A DNA stretch of 64,000 nucleotides from Aquibaculum sediminis (GTDB lineage Bacteria > Pseudomonadota > Alphaproteobacteria > Kiloniellales > DSM-21159). The notes beneath the pieces were generated by a model, which was not told the origin of the DNA, made no database searches, and saw nothing but the letters and a program-made list of their open reading frames with translations. The first letter of the stretch is position 1, and the number at the start of each line of letters is the position of its first letter. The DNA lies in contig NZ_JBFCVK010000012.1 in assembly GCF_040712085.1 (NCBI RefSeq), forward strand, positions 1 to 64,000, given 5' to 3'. Shown here piece after piece: positions 1 to 7,803 of the stretch. The position numbers and the translations under genes are program-made.

Positions 1-81
1 CTCGCTTCCATCGAGCGCTTCTGCCTGCGAAACTGCCCAGAGCAAGCCAATCAATGATTAGAACTTCTGAACCAGGACACT

Positions 82-217
82 AGACCGGATCGCATTTAAC
101 CTGAACCACCTCGGGTTCAGATTAAATGCGTGAATCCGGTCTGATTTCTAAGGTGTAGAGCGGATTCACGCGTATCATTGGATCGCATAGCGATTCCAAT
201 TAAACGCGACCCGCTCT
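82..217. repeat. Paired palindromic repeat, locus A (two inverted units)
   Basis: Two long imperfect hairpins lie side by side. The first, at 82-142, is closed by AGACCGGAT and ATCCGGTCT, with inner arms CGCATTTAA/TTAAATGCG and CTGAACC/GGTTCAG. The second, at 157-217, is closed by AGAGCGG and CCGCTCT, with inner arms ATTGGATCGC/GCGATTCCAAT. Read on the minus strand, the first unit starts AGACCGGATTCACGC, which resembles the start of the second unit, AGAGCGGATTCACGC, so the two are oppositely oriented copies of one element. The pair ends 4 nt before the stop codon of the minus-strand carboxypeptidase. Positions 1-81 show no gene. Related copies lie at 32582-32715, 33617-33677, 40626-40794 and 58822-58914. 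Confidence 0.8.
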
Positions 218-221
218 GAGG

Positions 222-1703
222 TCAGTCCAGGTAGCGCGTGCGCAGGTGCGCCAGGTAGATCTCCGGGTCGAGCGGGCGGCCGGTTGCCGTTTCGACCAGA
301 TCCTCCCATCCCAGCAGCGATGCCCGGGCGTGGATCTCGCGCCGCACCCAGGCGATCAGCGGTGTGAAGTCACCCCGACCCAGCGCCTCGGGAATCTCCG
401 AATCCTTTTCCACGGCAGCCCGATACAGCTGGGCTGCGGTCATGGCGCCCAGGGTGTAGGTGGGGAAATAGCCGAAGGCGCCATCGTACCAATGGATGTC
501 CTGCAGGCAGCCAAGACGATCGTCCGGCGGCACGGCACCGATCAGAGCCCTGGCCTGCTCCCGCCAGGCACCCGGCAGGTCGGCAAGCGGCAGATCGCCC
601 GACAGCAGCGCCGGCTCGAGTTCGTAGCGCAGCAGCACATGCGCCGGATAGCTCACCTCATCGGCATCCACGCGGATGAAATCCCGCTCCACCCGGGTCG
701 CCAGGCGATAGAGGTTCTCGGGGTCCCAGGCGGGGTCCGCGCCGAAATACTGCGCCAGCAGAGGCGCCAAGAAGGTCAGGAAGGCGCGGCCGCGGCAGGC
801 CTGCATCTCGACCAACAGCGACTGGCTTTCGTGCACCGCCATGCCCCGCGCTTCGCCCACCGGCTGCAGCCGCCAGTCCCGGGGCAGTCCGGCCTCGTAG
901 AGCGCGTGTCCCGTCTCGTGCAGCACCCCCATGATCGCGGAGCTGTAGTCCGCCTCGTCCCAGCGGGTCGTGATGCGCAGGTCGTCGGGGGTCCCGCCGG
1001 AAAAGGGATGCAAGGAGGTGTCGAGCCGCCCCTGATCGAAGGGGAAGCCCAGCCGCTCCATCAACTGCCGCGCCAGCGCCTCCTGCGCCGCTTGCGGGAA
1101 AGGCCCTTGCGGCACCAATGGCGTGGGACGCGCCGTCTGTGCAGCCAGGGCACCCTCGATCAGTTCCGGCAACGCCGCGCGCAGCGGCGCGAAGAGTTCG
1201 TCCACGCGCGCAGCCCGCAGACCCGGCTGATACTGCTCCAGCAGGGCGTCATAGGGCGTCAGGCCCAGGGCCTCGCCGCGCGCCGCCGCACTTTCGCGCA
1301 CGCGGGCGATCACCTCGGCCAGGGCGGGACGGACAGCGGCAAAGTCGTCGTTCTTCCGGGCCTCGCGCCAGAGCATTTCGCAGCGGCGGCAGGCCTTGGT
1401 CAGGGCTTCCACCAGCTCCGGTGGAACGGCGGTGGCGCTGCGATGGCTGCGGATCATCTCGCCCAGATTGGCTGCCTGCCATTCGTCCAGCGGCTCCTGC
1501 TGCGCCTGCTCCAGCAAATCGCCGGTCTCGGGCGCGGTCAGCAACTCGTGCTGAAGCACCTCCAGAGCTGCGAGTTGCTCCGCGCGGGCACCACTGCCGC
1601 CCGACGGCATCATGGCGGCCATGTCCCAGTGCAGCATCGATTGTGCACCGGCGAGTGTCCCAATTCGCTTGAAGCGTTGCTGTAGAAGCTGATAGGCGGA
1701 CAT
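222..1703 (-). CDS. M32-family metallocarboxypeptidase (Taq type)
   Basis: Predicted cytoplasmic zinc carboxypeptidase that removes C-terminal residues from peptides. The protein is 493 aa, the usual M32 length of about 500. The zinc-binding HETGH motif is at residues 262-266, followed by the family HESQS motif about 30 residues on; the Glu of HETGH is the expected general base. There is no signal peptide or membrane segment. The gene is monocistronic, with a repeat pair just past its stop codon and a divergent small membrane-protein gene upstream. The family assignment is secure; the physiological substrate is unknown. Confidence 0.93.
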   Translation of the reverse strand: MSAYQLLQQRFKRIGTLAGAQSMLHWDMAAMMPSGGSGARAEQLAALEVLQHELLTAPETGDLLEQAQQEPLDEWQAANLGEMIRSHRSATAVPPELVEALTKACRRCEMLWREARKNDDFAAVRPALAEVIARVRESAAARGEALGLTPYDALLEQYQPGLRAARVDELFAPLRAALPELIEGALAAQTARPTPLVPQGPFPQAAQEALARQLMERLGFPFDQGRLDTSLHPFSGGTPDDLRITTRWDEADYSSAIMGVLHETGHALYEAGLPRDWRLQPVGEARGMAVHESQSLLVEMQACRGRAFLTFLAPLLAQYFGADPAWDPENLYRLATRVERDFIRVDADEVSYPAHVLLRYELEPALLSGDLPLADLPGAWREQARALIGAVPPDDRLGCLQDIHWYDGAFGYFPTYTLGAMTAAQLYRAAVEKDSEIPEALGRGDFTPLIAWVRREIHARASLLGWEDLVETATGRPLDPEIYLAHLRTRYLD

Positions 1704-1781
1704 GGTCTTGAGTTCATCCTCGCTTTTGCGCCGCGATCAAACCGCAATCGCGGTCTACAGCATGGTCAACCCGGAGCCGCA

Positions 1782-2243
1782 ATGAAACCCCGCCTCGACA
1801 AGCCTGTTGCCACCTTTTCCTTCGACCGGACCAAGAGCTGGTCTTTCATGATCATGCTGGCGGTACTGATGATGCTGGGCTTCGCTCGGATCGCCCAGAA
1901 CGGCCTGGAAGGCGAATTGGGGGGCATCTTCATCCTGCTCATCATTCCCGGCCTGGCCATGTGGATGGTGGGCGCTGAAATGCGCATCAAGGGTCCGGTA
2001 CTGATCATTGCCGAGGACGGGCTGGTCGATCGGCGCAGGGGGCCCGACGGCATCGCCTGGGAGGATGTGCAGGAGGCCACCATCAAGCGCCGGCTGCTCA
2101 GCCGCGGCATTCGCATCCAGCGCACCGATGGGGAGCGCTACGACATCGAGCTCAACATGATCAAGGCCAAGCCCCTGGAGGTGATGAAGCTCATTCAGGA
2201 GTGCGCCCACCGCGCGGTCGGCGATGGAACAGAACATAAATGA
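1782..2243 (+). CDS. Small predicted inner-membrane protein of unknown function
   Basis: This 153-aa protein has two closely spaced hydrophobic segments at about residues 22-38 and 48-62, and then a soluble C-terminal half of about 90 residues. That half has a beta-rich pattern (LIIAEDGLVDRR, then an IAWEDV turn) reminiscent of PH-like domains that follow a two-helix anchor, such as STM3941-like proteins. I infer a membrane-anchored soluble domain facing the cytoplasm and do not assign a function. The last 53 nt overlap the 3' end of the SURF1 gene on the other strand. Confidence 0.75.
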   Translation: MKPRLDKPVATFSFDRTKSWSFMIMLAVLMMLGFARIAQNGLEGELGGIFILLIIPGLAMWMVGAEMRIKGPVLIIAEDGLVDRRRGPDGIAWEDVQEATIKRRLLSRGIRIQRTDGERYDIELNMIKAKPLEVMKLIQECAHRAVGDGTEHK

Positions 2244-2916
2244 CCAGCAGGGACGCAGCCATGGTGAACCAGAAAAGCGCGTACTGCAGGTGATTGTCCC
2301 GCAGTTCCGGCTCCGCGGGACGGGCCTGCGGCGGCGCCGGCAGTTCGCCGGGCTCGACCACGGCGTAGACTTCGGTGACGGGCTGAATCAGACCAGCGGC
2401 GGCCGCCATCGCCTCCAGGTCCGGCCAGAGCCAGCGATTGCCGGCCGGGTCGTTGACCGGACGCAGCCAGGCCGCCCACACCGGGCCGCCCCAACCGCCG
2501 CTGCGCGCCGTCGCCACGAGCTCTAGCGGGCCTTCCGGCTGGGCTGCACGGCGGCCGGCGGGATCCAGATCCGCTTCAGACAGCCAGCCGCGATCCAGAA
2601 GGATCTCCCGGCCATCCTCCAGGCGCAGCGGCGTGACCAGGTGATAGCCGTTCACGCCGTCGAGCGTGCGCGAGGCCCAATAGAGCTCCCGCTCGTGCAG
2701 CAGCGTGCCACTGAGCGCGAGGCGGCGGAACTCCAGCGCGTCGGGATCGATACGTTCCGGGAGCGGCACGGGCGGTTCGGCCTGCTGGGTCGCCAAGTCC
2801 GCGATCAGTTCGTGCTTCCACTCCCGCCGATCCAACTGCCAGGAGCCCAGGGCGAGCAGAATCGCCAGGGCCGGGAGCATGATCACCGTGGGCCAGAAAC
2901 GCGGACGATAGGACAT
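2191..2916 (-). CDS. SURF1-family cytochrome oxidase biogenesis protein
   Basis: Assembly factor for heme-copper oxidase, thought to help place heme a in subunit I. It has 241 aa from the ATG at 2916, which sits 5 nt after a GGGAG ribosome site; a GTG one codon upstream is less well placed. The architecture is SURF1-like: an N-terminal membrane helix running into the LGSWQLDRREWK signature, a large periplasmic domain, and a C-terminal helix (about residues 212-229) ending in a basic tail. It is the last gene of the oxidase operon, 13 nt after the DUF983 gene. Its 3' end overlaps the convergent gene at 1782-2243 by 53 nt. Confidence 0.92.
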   Translation of the reverse strand: MSYRPRFWPTVIMLPALAILLALGSWQLDRREWKHELIADLATQQAEPPVPLPERIDPDALEFRRLALSGTLLHERELYWASRTLDGVNGYHLVTPLRLEDGREILLDRGWLSEADLDPAGRRAAQPEGPLELVATARSGGWGGPVWAAWLRPVNDPAGNRWLWPDLEAMAAAAGLIQPVTEVYAVVEPGELPAPPQARPAEPELRDNHLQYALFWFTMAASLLVIYVLFHRRPRGGRTPE

Positions 2917-2929
2917 CACAGCTCCCAGA

Positions 2930-3316
2930 TCAGGGGTCGTAGCGGGTGCTGCCGCTGTCGCTGGCCTTGTGGCGGTACTGCAGGGCGATCATCGTCGCCT
3001 TGAAGGGGCGCAGCATGGCAATGGCGCCACCCAGGATGACCACGCCCCAGAGCAGCGCATGCGCCCAAAGCGGCGGCGAGACCCAGGATTCCAGCAGCAG
3101 CGCCGACGGCACGACCAGAAAGCCCAGAATGAAGATGAGGAAAACGGCCGGTCCGTCGCCGCTGTCGGCGCTTTTCAGGTCCAGACCACAGCGTTCGCAG
3201 TGGTCCTGCACAGTCAGGAAGCCATCGAAAAGCCGCCCCTGCCCGCAGCGCGGGCAACGGCAGCTGAGTCCGGCGGCCAGAGGCGACACGCCGGCATGAT
3301 GAGATGAAGTAGTCAT
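2930..3316 (-). CDS. DUF983-family membrane protein with zinc-ribbon motif
   Basis: A 128-aa protein with an N-terminal pair of CxxC motifs (CPRCGQG and CERCGLD, about 20 residues apart), as in a zinc ribbon, followed by two hydrophobic helices. This is the DUF983 architecture. Family knowledge: DUF983 genes commonly sit in alphaproteobacterial cta operons, as here between ctaE and SURF1, which suggests a role in oxidase biogenesis, perhaps metal handling; that role is inference. The ATG at 3316 is preferred over an in-frame TTG at 3322. Confidence 0.85.
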   Translation of the reverse strand: MTTSSHHAGVSPLAAGLSCRCPRCGQGRLFDGFLTVQDHCERCGLDLKSADSGDGPAVFLIFILGFLVVPSALLLESWVSPPLWAHALLWGVVILGGAIAMLRPFKATMIALQYRHKASDSGSTRYDP

Positions 3317-3384
3317 GGTCAACGCGCACCCTGAAGGATTGCCCGCCAGCCGGGCAAGGGGCGGGTTGTCGCAGCCGGAATGGA

Positions 3385-3418
3385 CAACAGCGCGCCGCGG
3401 GTCACGGGCGCGCTGTTG
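3385..3418 (-). terminator. Perfect 12-bp hairpin between ctaE and the DUF983 gene
   Basis: The arms CAACAGCGCGCC (3385-3396) and GGCGCGCTGTTG (3407-3418) pair perfectly across a 10-nt loop. On the minus strand the hairpin follows the ctaE stop by about 60 nt and precedes the DUF983 start by about 70 nt. No clear run of U follows, so it may be a weak terminator, a processing site or an mRNA-stabilising stem that lowers expression of the two distal genes. Confidence 0.55.
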
Positions 3419-3480
3419 CGAGTCGGGAAGTTGGCTCTCCGCCTGAGGTCAAGACCAAAGGCGAAGAGAGAGACTTGGGA

Positions 3481-4317
3481 TCAGACTGTAACGGCCCCGG
3501 CACCCCACCAGTAGATGGAGACGAAGAGGAAGAGCCAGACCACGTCCACGAAGTGCCAGTACCAGGCCGCGGCCTCGAAACCGAAGTGGTGGTTCGGCTT
3601 GAAGTGGCCGGCGTAGGCGCGGAACCAGCAGACCGCCAGGAAGATGGTGCCGACCAGCACATGGAAGCCGTGGAAACCGGTCGCCATGTAGAAGGTCGAG
3701 GAGTAGATGCCGTCGCGGAACCCGAAGGCGGCATGGGAATACTCATAGGCCTGCAGCGAGGTAAAGAGCACGCCCAGCAGCACCGTCAGGCCCAGGCCCT
3801 GCAGCGTGCCCTTGCGGTCGCCCTCACGCAGGGCGTGGTGCGCCCAGGTCACGGTGCAGCCCGACAGCAGCAGGATCAGGGTGTTGAGGAAGGGCAGATC
3901 GAAGGGATCGAAAGTGATCACGCCTTCCGGCGGCCAAACCCCGCCGGTCGCCGCGACCCGCTCCACCTGCTGCGCCTCCCCGAAGAAGAGCGCGGCGTCG
4001 AAGTAGGCCCAGAAGAAGGCGGCAAAGAACATCACCTCCGAGACGATGAACAGCAGCATGCCGTAACGCAGACCGAGCTGCACGATCGGGGTGTGATGCC
4101 CCTGCACCGTGGCTTCGCGCACCACCTGGCGCCACCAACCGAACATGGTGAAGATCACCATGAGGATGCCGAGGCCCAGGAGCCAGCTTCCGCCATCGTG
4201 CATGAAAATCACCATGCCGGTGGCCAGGACTCCTGCGGAAAGGGCGCCGATCAGCGGCCAGGGGCTGGGATCGACCAGATGATAGGGATGCTCAGGCTTG
4301 GCGTGTGTATCGCTCAT
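3481..4317 (-). CDS. ctaE: Cytochrome c oxidase subunit III
   Basis: Third core subunit of the aa3-type oxidase, an integral membrane protein of 278 aa with seven hydrophobic segments, the expected length. Visible family features include YHLVDPSPWP near the N-terminus, a WAYFDAALF stretch and the C-terminal HFVDVVWLFLF segment. It lies 37 nt downstream of ctaG on the same strand. A strong hairpin follows the gene, so subunit III may mark the end of the most abundant part of the transcript. Confidence 0.96.
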   Translation of the reverse strand: MSDTHAKPEHPYHLVDPSPWPLIGALSAGVLATGMVIFMHDGGSWLLGLGILMVIFTMFGWWRQVVREATVQGHHTPIVQLGLRYGMLLFIVSEVMFFAAFFWAYFDAALFFGEAQQVERVAATGGVWPPEGVITFDPFDLPFLNTLILLLSGCTVTWAHHALREGDRKGTLQGLGLTVLLGVLFTSLQAYEYSHAAFGFRDGIYSSTFYMATGFHGFHVLVGTIFLAVCWFRAYAGHFKPNHHFGFEAAAWYWHFVDVVWLFLFVSIYWWGAGAVTV

Positions 4318-4354
4318 GTTCTCTTCTTCCCCCAGGGTGCGGCCCGCGAGCCGC

Positions 4355-4984
4355 TCACTGCTCCTGCGTCAAGCTGTTTGACATCGGCACTAGGTGGCTC
4401 ACCTGCTCCTCTGCCTCCTCCGCGTCCCAATCGTCAAGGTCGCGAAAGAAGGTATAGGACAGGGTGATGGTGTGCATATCCTCGAACTCGGGATCCTCGA
4501 GGATCGCCGGGTCGATATAGAAGCTGACCCCCATTTCCACGGATTCGCCACCTTCCAGCTTCTGCTCATCGAAGCAGAAGCATTGCACCTTGTGGAAATA
4601 GGGACCCGCCTTGAAGGGCGTCACGTTATAGATCGCGGTCCCCACGGTCGGCCGCGAGGCCTGGTTCTCGGCATGATAGACGGTCAGGTTCGGCTCACCG
4701 ATCCGCACCACCATCTCTCGCTGCTCCGGCTTGAACGACCAGGGCAGGCGCCGGTTCACGTCCGCGTTGAAGCGCACCTTGATGGTTTCGGCATTGGCCG
4801 CATCGGGCGCGCGCTCGGCGACCTGCGTGGTGCCGCCATAGCCGGTCACGCGGCAGAAGAGATCGTAGAGCGGCACAGCGGCGAAGGTCAGGCCCACCAT
4901 GCCCACCACAATGCTGCAGAGTACCAGCACGAGGCGGCCGTTGCGCCGATCCGTATGAGATGTGCGACGGTCGGACTCAGACAT
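4355..4984 (-). CDS. ctaG: Cytochrome c oxidase assembly protein CtaG (Cox11 family)
   Basis: Copper-delivery protein needed to build CuB in oxidase subunit I. The predicted protein has 209 aa: a basic cytoplasmic N-terminus, one membrane helix (about residues 18-38) ending in VPLYDLFCRVTGYGG, and a periplasmic domain with the copper-binding CFCF motif (in QCFCFDEQ). I chose the ATG at 4984 because a GGGAGGG site lies 8 nt upstream. An in-frame GTG at 4993 overlaps the preceding gene's stop but would directly abut that ribosome site. Confidence 0.94.
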   Translation of the reverse strand: MSESDRRTSHTDRRNGRLVLVLCSIVVGMVGLTFAAVPLYDLFCRVTGYGGTTQVAERAPDAANAETIKVRFNADVNRRLPWSFKPEQREMVVRIGEPNLTVYHAENQASRPTVGTAIYNVTPFKAGPYFHKVQCFCFDEQKLEGGESVEMGVSFYIDPAILEDPEFEDMHTITLSYTFFRDLDDWDAEEAEEQVSHLVPMSNSLTQEQ

Positions 4985-4989
4985 CTGCT

Positions 4990-5145
4990 TCACCCTCCCA
5001 TACGGATGATGGTGACGAAGAAGACCAGCACGATAAAAGTGAGCAGCGCGAAAAGCAGGGCAAGATTCTTGCGGCGCTTGGCGCGGTGCACATCGGAACT
5101 GCCCGGTCTGCGACGGCGGTCATTGGGATCCCTGATCTCAGGCAA
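4990..5145 (-). CDS. Small one-helix protein, CoxF-like, between ctaB and ctaG
   Basis: A 51-aa reading frame fills the gap between ctaB and ctaG. It starts with TTG at 5145, inside the end of ctaB, and stops at 4990-4992 just before ctaG. A basic N-terminal half ending HRAKRRKN is followed by one strongly hydrophobic helix and a short RMGG end. A G-rich stretch (5153-5158) sits 7 nt upstream of the TTG; another TTG at 5151 is possible. A one-helix protein in this slot is a known feature of alphaproteobacterial cta operons (CoxF). Function is unproven, probably oxidase assembly. No in-frame ATG exists near the start, so gene callers could miss it. Confidence 0.75.
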   Translation of the reverse strand: MPEIRDPNDRRRRPGSSDVHRAKRRKNLALLFALLTFIVLVFFVTIIRMGG

Positions 5146-6067
5146 GACCAAGCCCCCCGATCAGCCCTTCACCGCGATCAACGATCAGCAAGGCGAAGAG
5201 GAGGAAAAGGTAGAGAATCGAGAAAGCAAAAAGCCGCTTCGCCGCCCGGTCGGTATCCGCACCGCTCGGCGCACGCACAACGGCCAGTGCGCCGGCGAGG
5301 AAGAGCAGACCCAGAACAAGAGCGGTGGCGCCATAGACCAGCCCGGCGGTGCCCAGCAGCGCCGGCGCCGGCGCCAGGGGCAGCAGCAGCAGGCTGTAGA
5401 GCAGGATCTGCCGCTTGGTGGCACCCTCCCCGGCCACCACCGGGAGCATCGGCACGCCCGCGCGGGCATAGTCGCCGCTGCGGTAGAGAGCCAGTGCCCA
5501 GAAGTGCGGCGGCGTCCAGAAGAAGATCAGGGCGAAAAGCAGCAGCGACTCGATCGACACGCCGCCGGTCACCGCGGCCCAGCCGATCATGGGCGGGAAA
5601 GCCCCGGCCGCCCCGCCGATGACGATGTTCTGCGGCGTGCGGCGCTTCAGCCAGATGGTATAGACGAAGACGTAGAAGAGATTGGCCAGCGCCAGCAGCG
5701 CCGCGGCGGTCCAGTTCAGCGCCAGACCCATCACCATGACGGAGAAGAACGACAGCACCACGCCGAAAGCCAGGGCCTCTTCGGGCGCCACGCGTCCCTG
5801 AACGATGGGCCGGGCCCGCGTGCGAGCCATGACCGCGTCGATGTCCCGGTCGTACCACATGTTGATGGCGCCGGCGCCACCGGCGGCCACCGCGATGCAC
5901 AGCACGGCCACGGCCGCCAGGAAGGGATGCAGGTTGCCCGGCGCGACGAGCAGGCCGGCCAGGCCCGTGAAGACGACCAGGGACATAACACGCGGCTTGA
6001 GCAGCGCGATAAAGTCGCGCAGCTGTTCTTGCGTCTCTGTGGCCCTGTCGAGGGTCGCGTCGCTCAA
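5138..6067 (-). CDS. ctaB: Protoheme IX farnesyltransferase (heme O synthase)
   Basis: Membrane prenyltransferase that adds a farnesyl group to protoheme, making heme O for the aa3 oxidase. Visible signatures are LLKPRVMSLV at the start and NMWYDRDIDAVMARTRARP, which carries the Mg-diphosphate binding NxxxD pattern and the family's Arg-rich tail, plus repeated hydrophobic helices. I prefer the TTG at 6067 (309 aa) because AGGAGAG lies about 7 nt upstream; an upstream TTG at 6088 would add 7 residues. The 3' end overlaps the start of the small CoxF-like gene, suggesting translational coupling. Confidence 0.95.
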   Translation of the reverse strand: MSDATLDRATETQEQLRDFIALLKPRVMSLVVFTGLAGLLVAPGNLHPFLAAVAVLCIAVAAGGAGAINMWYDRDIDAVMARTRARPIVQGRVAPEEALAFGVVLSFFSVMVMGLALNWTAAALLALANLFYVFVYTIWLKRRTPQNIVIGGAAGAFPPMIGWAAVTGGVSIESLLLFALIFFWTPPHFWALALYRSGDYARAGVPMLPVVAGEGATKRQILLYSLLLLPLAPAPALLGTAGLVYGATALVLGLLFLAGALAVVRAPSGADTDRAAKRLFAFSILYLFLLFALLIVDRGEGLIGGLGLA

Positions 6068-6172
6068 ACCTGACTCTCCTGATCCCAATGGTGCTTCGTC
6101 ACCGGCCTCGGTAACGAGGGGCGGACCCTGACCGAAAGGCTAGGGCCCGCCCGCTGTCTCACTGCGCGCGGA

Positions 6173-7780
6173 TCACTTGATCTGCGGCAGCTTGTCGAAG
6201 GTGTGGAACGGCGGCGGGGAGGAGACGGTCCACTCCAGTGTCGTCGCGCCCTCACCCCAGTAGTTGTCGGCCACCCGACGGCCCGAGGTGAGCACCCAGA
6301 TCGTCATCCCGACGAAGAAGAGCGTCGAGGCGAATGACAGGTAGGCACCCAGGGAGGACACCAGGTTCCAGCCCTGATAGGCATCGGGGTAGTCGATGTA
6401 GCGGCGCGGCATGCCCTGTAGACCCAGGAAGTGCTGCGGGAAGAAGGTCAGGTTCACGCCGATGAAGGTGGTCCAGAAGTGGAGCTTACCGGCCCACTCG
6501 GGATAGGTCCGGCCGCTCATCTTGCCCATCCAGTAGTACATGGCACAGAAGATGCCGAAGACCGCGCCCAGGCTGAGCACGTAGTGAAAGTGGGCCACGA
6601 CATAGTAGGTGTCGTGCAGCGCGATATCGATGCCGGCATTGGCCAGCACCACGCCGGTCACACCGCCGATGGTGAAGAGGAAGATGAAGCCCATCGCCCA
6701 GAGCATCGGCGTCTTGAACTGAATCGAGCCGCCCCACATGGTCGCAATCCAGCTGAAGATCTTGATGCCCGTGGGCACCGCGATGATCAGGGTTGCGGCG
6801 GTGAAGTAGGCCCGGGTGTTCACGTCGAGTCCGACGGTGAACATGTGATGCGCCCAGACGATGAAGCCGACGGCACCGATGGCCACCATGGCGTAGGCCA
6901 TGCCCAAGTAGCCGAAGACCGGCTTCTTGGAGAAGGTCGAGACCACGTGGCTCACGATGCCGAAAGCCGGCAGGATCATGATGTAGACCTCGGGGTGACC
7001 GAAGAACCAGAAGAGGTGCTGGAACAGGATCGGGTCACCGCCGCCGGCCGGATCGAAGAAGGCTGTGCCGAAATTGCGGTCGGTCAGCAGCATGGTGATG
7101 GCACCACCGAGCACCGGCACCGCCAGCAGCAGCAGGAAGGCCGTCACCAGCATCGCCCAGACGAACAGCGGCATCTTGTGCAGCGTCATGCCCGGGGCGC
7201 GCATGTTGAAGATGGTGGTGATGAAGTTGATCGCGCCCAGGATCGAGGAGGCGCCTGCCAGATGCAGCGCAAAGATGGCCATGTCCACCGAGGCCCCGGG
7301 GTGCCCGAGATCGGCTGACAGTGGTGGGTAGATCGTCCAGCCCGTCCCGGCGCCTCCGCCCACGAAAGGCGAGGCCAGCAGCAGCAGAAAAGCCGGCACC
7401 AGCAGCCAGAAGGAGATGTTGTTCATCCGCGGGAAGGCCATGTCCGGCGCGCCGATCATCAGCGGCACGAACCAGTTGCCGAAGCCGCCGATCAAGGCCG
7501 GCATGACCACGAAGAAGACCATGATCAGGCCGTGCGCGGTGACGATGACGTTCCAGAGATGGCCGTCGGGATCGCCGGCGCTGGTCAGGAACTGGACGCC
7601 CGGATCCTGCAGCTCCATGCGCATGATCACGGAGAAGAGGCCGCCGATCAAACCGGCGATGACGGCGAAGATCAGATAGAGAGTCCCGATGTCCTTGTGG
7701 TTCGTGGAAAAGAACCAGCGGGCAATGAAGCCGGGCTTGTGGTCGTGGTGGTCGTCGTGTGCGTGCGAGGCGGTCGCCAT
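6173..7780 (-). CDS. ctaD: Cytochrome c oxidase subunit I
   Basis: Catalytic subunit carrying heme a and the heme a3-CuB centre; reduces O2 and pumps protons. It has 535 aa with twelve predicted helices. The CuB region is clear in FWFFGHPEVYIMILP, where His and Tyr form the cross-linked pair, followed by the HH pair in WAHHMFTVG and the heme ligands in VVAHFHYVLS. GHPEV contains the Glu of the D-channel. The ATG at 7780 has a GGAGG site upstream. It is 23 nt downstream of ctaC on the same strand, with ctaB following. Confidence 0.98.
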   Translation of the reverse strand: MATASHAHDDHHDHKPGFIARWFFSTNHKDIGTLYLIFAVIAGLIGGLFSVIMRMELQDPGVQFLTSAGDPDGHLWNVIVTAHGLIMVFFVVMPALIGGFGNWFVPLMIGAPDMAFPRMNNISFWLLVPAFLLLLASPFVGGGAGTGWTIYPPLSADLGHPGASVDMAIFALHLAGASSILGAINFITTIFNMRAPGMTLHKMPLFVWAMLVTAFLLLLAVPVLGGAITMLLTDRNFGTAFFDPAGGGDPILFQHLFWFFGHPEVYIMILPAFGIVSHVVSTFSKKPVFGYLGMAYAMVAIGAVGFIVWAHHMFTVGLDVNTRAYFTAATLIIAVPTGIKIFSWIATMWGGSIQFKTPMLWAMGFIFLFTIGGVTGVVLANAGIDIALHDTYYVVAHFHYVLSLGAVFGIFCAMYYWMGKMSGRTYPEWAGKLHFWTTFIGVNLTFFPQHFLGLQGMPRRYIDYPDAYQGWNLVSSLGAYLSFASTLFFVGMTIWVLTSGRRVADNYWGEGATTLEWTVSSPPPFHTFDKLPQIK

Positions 7781-7803
7781 CGTCGTTTATCCTCCGGCGA
7801 AAA

